64,000 nucleotides of DNA. It comes from an uncultured Alkaliphilus sp. (GTDB lineage: Bacteria > Bacillota > Clostridia > Peptostreptococcales > Natronincolaceae). Below, in pieces: positions 45,055 to 53,182 of this stretch. Numbering within the stretch: the first letter of the stretch is position 1; each line of letters opens with the position of its first letter. Where the stretch lies: NCBI GenBank assembly GCA_938074565.1, contig CALJEQ010000018.1, positions 62,001 through 126,000 of the forward strand. The letters run 5' to 3'. The notes beneath the pieces were generated by a model. That model worked only from the letters and a program-made list of their open reading frames with translations. It ran no database searches and was not told the origin of the DNA. The position numbers and the translations under genes are program-made.

Positions 45055-46308
45055 ATGTCTGAAAAAACACTGAATCCATTTGAAATTGCTCAACAACAGG
45101 TAAAAACAGCTTGTGACAAGCTAGGTACAGAGCCAGCGGTTTATGAAATCTTAAAGAATCCACAAAGAGTTTTAGAAGTTTCAATTCCTGTAAAAATGGA
45201 TGATGGAAGCGTTAAGTCATTTATTGGTTACAGATCGCAACACAATGATGCAGTTGGACCATTTAAAGGTGGAATCAGATTTCATCACGACGTATCAAGA
45301 GATGAAGTAAAAGCACTTTCTACTTGGATGACATTCAAGTGTGGAGTTGTAGGTATTCCATATGGTGGAGGTAAAGGTGGTATTACTGTTGATCCTTCTG
45401 AATTATCAAAGGGTGAATTAGAAAGATTATCTAGAGGTTTCTCAAGAGCAATTTCACCAATTATTGGTGAAAGAAAAGATATTCCTGCTCCAGACGTAAA
45501 TACGAATGGACAAATTATGGCTTGGTTTGTAGATGAGTACGAAAAAGCTACAGGAAGATTTGAGCCAGGTGTATTCACTGGAAAGCCAGTAGATTTTTAT
45601 GGATCATTAGGAAGAACTGAAGCTACAGGTTTTGGTACGGCTATTATGGCTAGAGATGCTGCTAAGAGAATTGGCTTACCATTAGATGGTGCAAAAATTG
45701 CTATTCAAGGTTTTGGTAACGTTGGTAGTTATGCAGGTTTATACATGGATGAAATGGGATCAAAAATTGTTGCTGTTTCTGATTCTTCTGTATGTATCGT
45801 AAACGAAAATGGATTAGATGTTAGAGCATTAATTGAATATACAGCTTCAAATAAAAATGTAAAAGGCTTCCCAGGAGCTACTAAAGAACTACATAGAGAT
45901 GAAGTTCTAACAGTTGATTGTGATATTTTAATGCCTTGTGCTTTAGAAAATCAGATTACTTCTAAAAATGCTAATGAAATTAAAGCTAGAATCGTTAGTG
46001 AAGGTGCTAATGGACCAACTACTCCAGAAGCAGATAAGATTCTATTTGGAAAAGGAATAATTGTTATTCCTGATATTTTAGCAAATGCTGGTGGAGTTAC
46101 TGTATCTTACTTTGAGTGGGTACAAAACTTAATGAGATATACTTGGACTTTTGATGAAGTTCAAACAAAGCAAGAGCAATTAATGGTTAAAGCTTTTGAC
46201 GAAATTTGGTCATTAAAAGAAGAGCATGGAGTAGATATGAGAACTGCTGCTTACATGATGTCTATTAAGAGAATTGCAGTTGCTATGAAGTTAAGAGGAT
46301 GGTACTAG
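45055..46308 (+). CDS. gdhA: Glutamate dehydrogenase
   Basis: This 417-residue enzyme interconverts glutamate and 2-oxoglutarate with ammonia, using NAD(P). The substrate-binding and catalytic region (PFKGGIRFHHDV, then YGGGKGGITVDP with the catalytic lysine) and the Rossmann motif IQGFGNVGSYAG are present. The length fits the hexameric NAD-type enzymes used by clostridia for amino-acid fermentation. TAGGAGGGT precedes the ATG. A cre-like site and a palindrome lie upstream. Confidence 0.96.
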   Translation: MSEKTLNPFEIAQQQVKTACDKLGTEPAVYEILKNPQRVLEVSIPVKMDDGSVKSFIGYRSQHNDAVGPFKGGIRFHHDVSRDEVKALSTWMTFKCGVVGIPYGGGKGGITVDPSELSKGELERLSRGFSRAISPIIGERKDIPAPDVNTNGQIMAWFVDEYEKATGRFEPGVFTGKPVDFYGSLGRTEATGFGTAIMARDAAKRIGLPLDGAKIAIQGFGNVGSYAGLYMDEMGSKIVAVSDSSVCIVNENGLDVRALIEYTASNKNVKGFPGATKELHRDEVLTVDCDILMPCALENQITSKNANEIKARIVSEGANGPTTPEADKILFGKGIIVIPDILANAGGVTVSYFEWVQNLMRYTWTFDEVQTKQEQLMVKAFDEIWSLKEEHGVDMRTAAYMMSIKRIAVAMKLRGWY

Positions 46309-46330
46309 AATTAACCAATATATAATAAAT

Positions 46331-46365
46331 GAAATCGGGTGTTTTTATACATCCGATTTTTTTAT
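46331..46365 (+). terminator. Terminator of gdhA
   Basis: AAATCGGGTG pairs with CATCCGATTT (one G-T pair) and is followed by seven T residues. Confidence 0.88.
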
Positions 46366-46480
46366 TGTAATGAATTATAGAAAAATAAATATATTGTTGA
46401 GACTTTACCCGTGATATACTAAAAATAAATAACTACGTGAAGTTAAATAAGTTTTTGAAGTTATGTAAGGAGTGGGGGAA

Positions 46481-47191
46481 ATGTTTAGTCCAATTAAAAG
46501 TACCAAAGTATATGAACAGGTTATTCAACAGATACAAAGTATGATAGCCACTGGAGAATTAAAGTCTGGAGATAAACTACCATCAGAAAGACACTTGGCA
46601 GAACAACTAGGGGTAAGTCGTACTTCGGTTAGAGAAGCCCTTCGAGCATTACAAATTATCGGATTAATTGAAGTAAAACAAGGGGATGGAAACTTTATTA
46701 AAGAGAGTTTTGATCAATGTTTATTTGAACCACTATCGGCAATGTTTATGTTACATCAAAGTAGACCTCAAGAGATCGTGGATTTAAGAAGGATAATAGA
46801 AATGGAGACAGCTTCATTAGCTGCCCAAAGAATTAGTGATGAAGAAATTGAAGAACTTAGAGGACTCATTCACCAATTAAAAGGATTTAATGAAATTCAA
46901 GATGAGAAAAACAGTGTTAAAGTAGATAAAGAATTTCATTATAAGATAGCCCATTCCGCCAAGAATCTTCTATTATTAAATGTATTAAATGTTGTTTCAG
47001 CCCTTATGGATAATTTTATTGAAGATGCTAGAGGGATGATATTGATGGATCCTCAAAATAAAGATGTTTTAATAGAACAACACGAAAATATTTTTAAAGC
47101 CATTGAAAATAGAAATCCTAAGGAAGCTTCCGAAGCTATGGGGGTACACATAGACTTTATTATTAAAGAATATTTAAATAAAATACAATAG
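46481..47191 (+). CDS. GntR/FadR family regulator, likely controlling lactate genes
   Basis: This 236-residue repressor-type protein has an N-terminal GntR winged helix (GDKLPSERHLAEQLGVSRTS) and a C-terminal all-helical FCD ligand-binding domain (IVDLRRIIEMETASLAAQR, then VDKEFHYKIAHSAKN). FCD regulators bind small carboxylates, and LldR-type members control lactate genes; the lactate permease and racemase/dehydrogenase loci flank it at a distance. ATG 46481 follows AAGGAGTGGGGG. A damaged partial copy lies at 48771. Confidence 0.85.
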   Translation: MFSPIKSTKVYEQVIQQIQSMIATGELKSGDKLPSERHLAEQLGVSRTSVREALRALQIIGLIEVKQGDGNFIKESFDQCLFEPLSAMFMLHQSRPQEIVDLRRIIEMETASLAAQRISDEEIEELRGLIHQLKGFNEIQDEKNSVKVDKEFHYKIAHSAKNLLLLNVLNVVSALMDNFIEDARGMILMDPQNKDVLIEQHENIFKAIENRNPKEASEAMGVHIDFIIKEYLNKIQ

Positions 47192-47712
47192 TGGAATTAG
47201 TGTTGTTTCATTTTAAAGTTTAGTGAATATCTGTACCTTTATAATAATTAAAGAAATAGTTAAAAATAATATAAATATTAGTCATAGAAATAAATTAATA
47301 AGGTAAATTAAGACATTAATTATTTAGAAAAGAAACTACACGATTATAAAGATAAAGGCTGATTTCGATATTTTATTGGAGTCATGCCTTTTTGTTTTAG
47401 TTAGATATTAGAGTTGCATATTACTAATATTTCTATTAAAGTTTTTGTTTTAAACATACAATTTTGTCGAATAATGCATAACGGAAAATTTTGACAAACA
47501 TTAACATTTTTTGTAGAATAATCAGTAGATAAATATTTTATTATAACAATAATTGTTCCCTATTTAAGTTTAGTAAGAGAACTGGGTTCACCACTTATCA
47601 CATGCTGTCTATATTACTACTAAAAGGGGGATAGGGGTTCTTTAATAGTCTAATATAAATAAGAATTTTAAAAATACTATAATAAAAAATAATATTTAAA
47701 GGAGAAATATAA
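47192..47712. other. Intergenic region after gntR
   Basis: No gene is seen. A possible weak hairpin with AAAGGC and GCCTTTTTG lies at about 47352-47396, and a SigA promoter lies at 47491-47519. Confidence 0.5.
47491..47519 (+). promoter_or_regulatory. SigA promoter before the secreted hypothetical gene
   Basis: TTGACA at 47491-47496 and TAGAAT at 47514-47519 are separated by 17 bases. The leader to the next gene is about 190 bases. Confidence 0.65.
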
Positions 47713-48114
47713 ATGAAAAATTATAAAGGTATTATAATTACAGTTTTATTATTGGTTATGCTTACATCTTTTGTAGCTTTTGCTGGCACTTGGTATTCTT
47801 TTACCTTTAAGTCAACTATATCAACAACACAATTTACTACTGAACAATTTTATAACACTGGTTCCTGCTGGTTAAGAATGTTGGTTAATCCATCTAGTGT
47901 AAGCAGAACGTATAAAATTGAATTACAACGTATGAGTATATCAACTAATAAGTGGGAAACTATGAACACTTGGACTGGGTCAATAAAGTCTGGAGATGTG
48001 CTATATAACCCATTTAATTGGAATAATAATAATGGTTCCAGGGGCGACTTTAGATATTTAATAACATTTAGTTCTAATTCTACTTTTGATGGAACAGTTA
48101 ATTACTATAAATAA
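47713..48114 (+). CDS. Secreted hypothetical protein
   Basis: This 133-residue protein has a clear signal peptide (IIITVLLLVMLTSFVAFA, cut after AFA). The mature part is rich in S, T, N and aromatic residues (GTWYSFTFKSTIS and later YNPFNWNNNNGSRG), suggesting a small beta-sandwich. I do not recognise a family. AAAGGAGAAAT precedes the ATG. The next gene follows 18 bases later, so the two may function together. Confidence 0.7.
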   Translation: MKNYKGIIITVLLLVMLTSFVAFAGTWYSFTFKSTISTTQFTTEQFYNTGSCWLRMLVNPSSVSRTYKIELQRMSISTNKWETMNTWTGSIKSGDVLYNPFNWNNNNGSRGDFRYLITFSSNSTFDGTVNYYK

Positions 48115-48132
48115 TATTAGGAGGTTTGCATA

Positions 48133-48762
48133 ATGAATATTAATAGTATTAACGCTACAAGCTATTCTAGACCTATCAAGAAAACTAATGATGTTTTTGC
48201 TAATGAAAAGGATAAACATGTAACAGAAAAATTTAATTTAGTACAACAAAATGATTTTGGCAAAAAAGTTTTTGATTTATCGAATCTTACAGGTAGCTTA
48301 AATAATAAATTATTATCTAATGAAGTTAAAATGTATAATGACGATAGTACAGGAAATACAATATTTAGAACAATATTTCAAAAACCTAATTCTAATGAAC
48401 CTATGACAGTTAATATAATTGTACCTAATTGCAAGTTTGAACAAGGTATAGACGAAAAAACGTTTAATGAAACAATAGGAAAAGCTATACTGTTAATGGA
48501 CAAATCAATTTCTATGTATGACAAATTGGGGGATAATATTGCTGATGGATATTATGGTGAATTTAAATTTAAACAGCAAACAGGTGAATTAGACTGTGCT
48601 TCCTATGTAGATGCCGTAAGAAATCATTTAAAATTTAGGGCTAATAGTGATTTATATAAAAATAGCCCTTTAAGTAGTGGTAAATCTGTATCGGAAGCTA
48701 CCATATTAGAAGTAATGAAAGAGCTGGAGGATTTTTTATTTAAATTAAACATTAAAAATTAG
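48133..48762 (+). CDS. Hypothetical protein encoded with the secreted protein
   Basis: This 209-residue protein has no signal peptide or membrane segment. The N-terminal 50 residues are polar and probably disordered; the rest appears folded, with a distinctive ADGYYGEFKFKQQTGELDCA segment and a helical C-terminus. I recognise no family. TAGGAGGTTT precedes the ATG. It sits directly before the scarred gntR fragment. Confidence 0.65.
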   Translation: MNINSINATSYSRPIKKTNDVFANEKDKHVTEKFNLVQQNDFGKKVFDLSNLTGSLNNKLLSNEVKMYNDDSTGNTIFRTIFQKPNSNEPMTVNIIVPNCKFEQGIDEKTFNETIGKAILLMDKSISMYDKLGDNIADGYYGEFKFKQQTGELDCASYVDAVRNHLKFRANSDLYKNSPLSSGKSVSEATILEVMKELEDFLFKLNIKN

Positions 48763-48770
48763 TTAACATG

Positions 48771-48862
48771 CCTCAAGTGATCGTGAATTTAAAATGATAA
48801 TAGAAATGGCGACAGTTCCATTAACAGACCAAAGAATTAGTGTTGTTTCATTGTTTAAGTAA
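48771..48862 (+). pseudogene. Remnant of a duplicated gntR gene with internal deletion
   Basis: Bases from CCTCAAG to AAAGAATTAGTG (48771-48842) match gntR codons at 46766-46838 with about a dozen differences and a 1-base gap. The match then jumps to TTGTTTCATT, which lies beyond the gntR stop at 47203-47212. The jump occurs at GAATTAGTG, present both inside gntR (46830-46838) and after its stop (47194-47202). The remnant is therefore a degraded gntR copy that lost about 364 bases between 9-base direct repeats. Confidence 0.8.
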
Positions 48863-48939
48863 ATGAGATATAAGTTGAAATTAAGTTCTATTTTATAAAT
48901 AGCTTAAAATCTTTCTTTATTTAACTTATTATCTCATTT
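48861..48939. repeat. Imperfect 79-base hairpin
   Basis: AAATGAGATATAAGTT at 48861-48876 pairs with 48923-48939 with one bulge, and an inner stem pairs CTATTT with AAATAG. It might be a terminator or a small mobile-element remnant. Confidence 0.5.
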
Positions 48940-49079
48940 GCTAATAAATTATGAAAAAGTGCTAAAGGAAATATAAATTAAAATTTTTTTAAACTTAGCT
49001 GTAGTAAGAAGAAGGGTTTTTGGTTTTTATGGAGAATTAGTATAATATAGTAAAAAATGCTTTTTTAAAATAGCATATA

Positions 49080-49344
49080 CAGACGAAAGAAAAAGGGAGT
49101 TATTTAAATGCTATTAATCCCTTTAAACTATTAATAAAAAATGCAATTAGTAATTAATATTATATAGTAAAACTTATTATCGAGCATCGAGGAAAACATA
49201 AAAACCTGGGGGTAGCTCGATTATGAAATTTCAACGTTTATAAAGGTTTTGCGTTTTGAAAGGCACTAAAAAATTTGTCGAAAGAGCAGATGCTCGCAAA
49301 TGCCATCTACAGACTAGTCATTTCAACGGGTCTGCAAGGCAAGG
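49080..49344 (+). promoter_or_regulatory. Probable CRISPR leader
   Basis: The AT-rich region before the first repeat is unlike the spacers and holds no gene. The array's only degenerate repeat is at the other end, so this side is the leader and transcription should run on the plus strand. Confidence 0.65.
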
Positions 49345-50536
49345 GTTAGAAAATAATTTAATTCCCTTTGGGAATTGAAACTGTCCACTACTTCCTGCAA
49401 CGCTGTTGTTATCGTCTGTAACAGTTAGAAAATAATTTAATTCCCTTTGGGAATTGAAACTTGTTATTAAGTGGTCTTTTAATTTCTATAATTTGACCTA
49501 GTTAGAAAATAATTTAATTCCCTTTGGGAATTGAAACTCTAAAATAACTGTATCGAATATAGCTATTGGAGTTATGTTAGAAAATAATTTAATTCCCTTT
49601 GGGAATTGAAACTGTTCTTCTTTTTCCTTGACAGCTTGTATATATTCATCAGTTAGAAAATAATTTAATTCCCTTTGGGAATTGAAACATGCGGACATTT
49701 AAACACCCCCTTTCAATAATTATTATTTGTTAGAAAATAATTTAATTCCCTTTGGGAATTGAAACAGGCATATCTTCTCTGACTATCATTACAATCCTCC
49801 TTTTGTTAGAAAATAATTTAATTCCCTTTGGGAATTGAAACTATTTGAATTTGAGTTTGTAGTACCTGCTTTTCTTCCTCTTGTTAGAAAATAATTTAAT
49901 TCCCTTTGGGAATTGAAACCTTCATCAACTTCAGTTTTGTAGTTATTGACTTCTTCTTGGTTAGAAAATAATTTAATTCCCTTTGGGAATTGAAACTTTT
50001 CAGAAAGGGTTATTAAAGTTCTTCTAGTCCTTTCCGTTAGAAAATAATTTAATTCCCTTTGGGAATTGAAACTGCCTATTTTTAAAGCATTACATATATT
50101 ACCATGTTTATTCGTTAGAAAATAATTTAATTCCCTTTGGGAATTGAAACATATTGACTATTTCTACCATACTGCTTTCAGAAACTTTGTCGTTAGAAAA
50201 TAATTTAATTCCCTTTGGGAATTGAAACCGTTTTGGATCTCCCCCCTCCAGTGCAATTACGCTACCGTTAGAAAATAATTTAATTCCCTTTGGGAATTGA
50301 AACGGTTATATATCCCCCGTCACGTGTGGCGTGTCCGTATTGTGTTAGAAAATAATTTAATTCCCTTTGGGAATTGAAACTATTTCTTTGATTCTTTGAT
50401 TATCTTGTGTTATCAACATGTTAGAAAATAATTTAATTCCCTTTGGGAATTGAAACGTAACAACATCTCTTGATATTGTTTTTCCTATTGCGTTATTAAG
50501 TTAGAAAATAATTTAATTCCCTATGGAAATTAAAAC
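49345..50536 (+). CRISPR. CRISPR array, 16 repeats of 37 bp and 15 spacers
   Basis: The repeat begins GTTAGAAAATAATTTAATTC and ends CCTTTGGGAATTGAAAC. It has an internal AATTCCC/GGGAATT palindrome and the ATTGAAAC 3' end that gives the usual crRNA tag. Fifteen repeats are identical and the last (50500-50536) has three changes. Repeats begin at 49345, 49424, 49501, 49576, 49652, 49729, 49805, 49883, 49960, 50036, 50114, 50192, 50267, 50344, 50420 and 50500. Spacers are 38-43 bases and all different. No cas gene lies in the window. The 37-base length and tag suggest type III or I, but the subtype is uncertain. Confidence 0.98.
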
Positions 50537-50606
50537 CTCTAAAAATATAGCAGAGGTTAAAGTAGATAAGAAATAAAAAAATTTAATAAGCTGTAGTATT
50601 TATTAT

Positions 50607-50648
50607 AAAACTCTTTTCTAATGATATTTTGTTAGAAGAGAGTTTTTA
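50607..50648 (+). terminator. Terminator downstream of the CRISPR array
   Basis: AAAACTCTTTTCTAA pairs with TTAGAAGAGAGTTTT and is followed by T residues. It would end the pre-crRNA. The rest of 50649-50991 is AT-rich with no gene. Confidence 0.75.
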
Positions 50649-50991
50649 GTTTTTTTGGAAAAAATGACATAAATATATCACTTGAAAGAATAACATATAA
50701 ATTGACTATAAGTATATTAATAATGCAAAACAATAAACAGTTTTTATAATAAAATTTACATAGTGAAGTTTGTTTGAAATGTAGCTTTGTTAATTTAATG
50801 ATAGCTTTTATAACGTTAAAACAAAGACTAATAATAAATATAATTTACTTTAATGTTGAAATTAGGTTAAATATAATATATAATTATTCATAGAAAATAT
50901 AAATGTTACGTAACAATGTTTTTATACATAATTTCACAATAAAATTAATTGATTACATGCAATACTCATAACAGGAAGGAGTAGGGAACTA

Positions 50992-52332
50992 ATGGAAGGA
51001 CTAACACCAGGGGAAAAAATAAAAAAACTACGTCTAGATTTAGGGCTAAAGCAAGATGACCTTACCAACGAAGAGGTTTCAAAATGTTTAATTAGTATGA
51101 TAGAAAGAAATAAAAGAGGACTAACTTGGAGTGTTGCTAAAATAGTTGCAGATAGTTTTAATCAATATTACAAAAACATGGGCAAAGAAATTACGCCTGA
51201 ATTTTTGATGGAGACAGAAATAGATAGGGTTACAAAGGAAGTTAATGAAGATTTAGCGTATATACAGTCATTGTTGGATAAAGGAAAAATTGATAAGAAA
51301 CTTATGACACCTATCTTTGATAAACTTTTAGGGTTAGTAAATCAATGGGAAATGAGAATAGAAAAAGCAGAGCTACTTTTCTTAAAGGGAAAGTTCAATT
51401 ATTTAACCTATCAGTACAATAATGCCATAAAAGATTTTGCAGAGGTGTTGGCTTATTATATTGAAGACAAAAACCATAGTAAAGTTGCCCGTACCTATAA
51501 TTTTTTAGGAATGAGTGCTTATATGTTAATATCTATAGACCAAGCCATAAATTATTATACATTAGCATATAATACAACTTTACAACATGATATTTCAAAT
51601 GGAGAAATAATAAAAATGCAGACAACAAAAAACCTTGTTCTCTGTTATAGAAAAATGAAAAGGTATGATATAGCAATACAATATATAAATAGCTTTAAAG
51701 ATACAAAATGGAAGGATCAAGATTATTATGAAAAAATTATTGGAGATATAACATTACTTGAGGCAAACACTTTTAGGGATATGACTAATTATGTAAAGGC
51801 AGAACAGTCATACCGAAAGATTATAGAAATGAAAGAGTTTTTAGATGATGAAATATTGTTTATGACTTATGATAATTATGCAATATTATTACTTGAAATG
51901 GGAAAAGTGGATAGTGCTATAAAAAAAGTTGCTAGAGCATATGAATTAATTAATAAGGTAATACCATATTATAGATTGGGGTTAATACTTACAAAGTGTA
52001 AGTGTCACATGAAGTCTGGAAGGTTAAGTTTATTATTTGAAACTTTAAAGGAGGGACTTTCCCTTGCTGAAGAAGTTAACCATGTGGAAATGCTTATTAA
52101 TTTTAATTTTGCCTATGCACAAACGTATATATTTTTAAAAAATTATGAAAATGCATTAAATCATATAAAAGTTGTCGAAAAATATGTTATACAAAATAAA
52201 ATAAAAACCAAAGAGAGTGATTTAAATATTTTTTTTGCAGAGGTTTATTGTAAGGCAGGGGAACCTGATAAAAGTGTAGAATATATGTTAAAAGTTAGAA
52301 AAGATTATTTTGATTTAATAAATTTATATTAA
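50992..52332 (+). CDS. RRNPP-type HTH-TPR regulator (candidate peptide-pheromone receptor)
   Basis: This 446-residue cytosolic protein has an N-terminal Cro/CI helix-turn-helix (PGEKIKKLRLDLGLKQDDLT, residues 5-60). About eight tetratricopeptide-like helical pairs follow from residue 100 to the end, including YNFLGMSAYMLISIDQAINY and YDNYAILLLEMGKVDSAIKK. The architecture is that of RRNPP receptors (PlcR, Rgg, AimR, clostridial Qsr), which bind re-imported peptides. A short exported peptide gene starts 15 bases after its stop. GGAAGGAG precedes the ATG. Confidence 0.88.
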   Translation: MEGLTPGEKIKKLRLDLGLKQDDLTNEEVSKCLISMIERNKRGLTWSVAKIVADSFNQYYKNMGKEITPEFLMETEIDRVTKEVNEDLAYIQSLLDKGKIDKKLMTPIFDKLLGLVNQWEMRIEKAELLFLKGKFNYLTYQYNNAIKDFAEVLAYYIEDKNHSKVARTYNFLGMSAYMLISIDQAINYYTLAYNTTLQHDISNGEIIKMQTTKNLVLCYRKMKRYDIAIQYINSFKDTKWKDQDYYEKIIGDITLLEANTFRDMTNYVKAEQSYRKIIEMKEFLDDEILFMTYDNYAILLLEMGKVDSAIKKVARAYELINKVIPYYRLGLILTKCKCHMKSGRLSLLFETLKEGLSLAEEVNHVEMLINFNFAYAQTYIFLKNYENALNHIKVVEKYVIQNKIKTKESDLNIFFAEVYCKAGEPDKSVEYMLKVRKDYFDLINLY

Positions 52333-52347
52333 TTGGAGGGTATTAAA

Positions 52348-52518
52348 ATGAAGAATATTAAAGGAGTATTGGCATCTCTGCTAATCTGTTCAGTTATTTT
52401 TGTAAATAGTAGTGGGTTTTTAATAAGTAACAGTAGTTTAAATAGTATAGAAGACAAAACAACTGTTGATGGGTTAGTTGTAAGATTACAGAATGACCCT
52501 ATCCCTTCTGGACATTAA
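52348..52518 (+). CDS. Candidate secreted signalling pro-peptide
   Basis: This 56-residue protein has an N-terminal export helix (GVLASLLICSVIFVNSSGF), a polar linker, and a C-terminus ending VVRLQNDPIPSGH. Size, layout and position right behind an HTH-TPR receptor match pheromone precursors of the RRNPP systems. Mature signals there are usually 5-8 residues from the C-terminal end, so a peptide within QNDPIPSGH is likely. The ATG at 52348 follows TTGGAGG; the earlier in-frame TTG overlaps that site. The exact processing is unknown. Confidence 0.8.
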   Translation: MKNIKGVLASLLICSVIFVNSSGFLISNSSLNSIEDKTTVDGLVVRLQNDPIPSGH

Positions 52519-52724
52519 TTTGTTGAAATTTCGTTAATGGTAAGAAGTTGTCTTATAGCACAAAAAAATATAGTCTAAAGATAAACTATACACGCTATAA
52601 TAGGTATATGTCATAGACTCTTTCTTTTATAGTGGTACTTTATAAACTATATATACTTATCTTCAACAACTTAATAAGCAATTTTAATAGTGTATTTATC
52701 AACTGGTGTTGATGAAAAATTTTT

Positions 52725-52805
52725 AAAAAATAAGAAATACAAACCAATAAAATAATTAAGTGGCTTAGGGTGGAGATTGATAATTCCCCCTAAGTCGTTT
52801 TTAAT
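52725..52805. repeat. 81-base direct repeat, copy 1 (ISL3 end)
   Basis: This segment is repeated at 55258-55338 with three mismatches. It covers the 3' end of the ISL3 transposase fragment and contains an inverted repeat (GGCTTAGGG against CCCTAAGTC) that may act as its terminator. Confidence 0.9.
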
Positions 52806-53152
52806 GTGGCTAAATTTTGGGTAATAAGTATCCTGTTTTTTAAATGATAAAAGCTTCTATATCCAAAGGAAATCCTTTTAATAACTTTAATTTTGTTGTT
52901 AATACCTTCTAAAATACCATTAGTATAGCCATAGTATAAAGCATTTTCAATGTATTCCATATATTTTTTAATCGTTTTGATGGAAGTTTTCATATGGTCG
53001 GAAACTTGTTTGTTTGACGCATATATAATATTATTTAATTGTCTAGTATCTTTAGTTTTAAGACAGTGTCTAATTTTATGATATAGGTCATATGAAGCCT
53101 TTAGTTGTGGATCTAAATCTAGTAAGTAATTAATTATATCAATCTCTCTCAT
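52790..53152 (-). pseudogene. ISL3 family transposase, C-terminal fragment
   Basis: About 120 residues remain from a protein normally about 400 long. The C-terminal motif YTNGILEGINNKIKVIKRIS, followed by FGYRSFYHLKNRILI, is diagnostic of ISL3 transposases and includes the last catalytic glutamate. The N-terminal DNA-binding and first catalytic regions are missing, so it is inactive. The break at about 53155 adjoins the IS1595-like gene, suggesting truncation by that insertion. Confidence 0.88.
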
Positions 53153-53182
53153 TTGGCGTTTAAAAGTTAAGGGAAACCAAGT

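Noticed and set aside
46380..46480. Autoregulatory operator before gntR
   Set aside because: No TGGT-N3-ACCA or other clear palindrome was found in the 100 bases before the gene.
49498..49698. Minus-strand frame inside the CRISPR array
   Set aside because: It is composed of repeats and spacers; the repeated peptide FQFPKGIKLFSN is the repeat translated.
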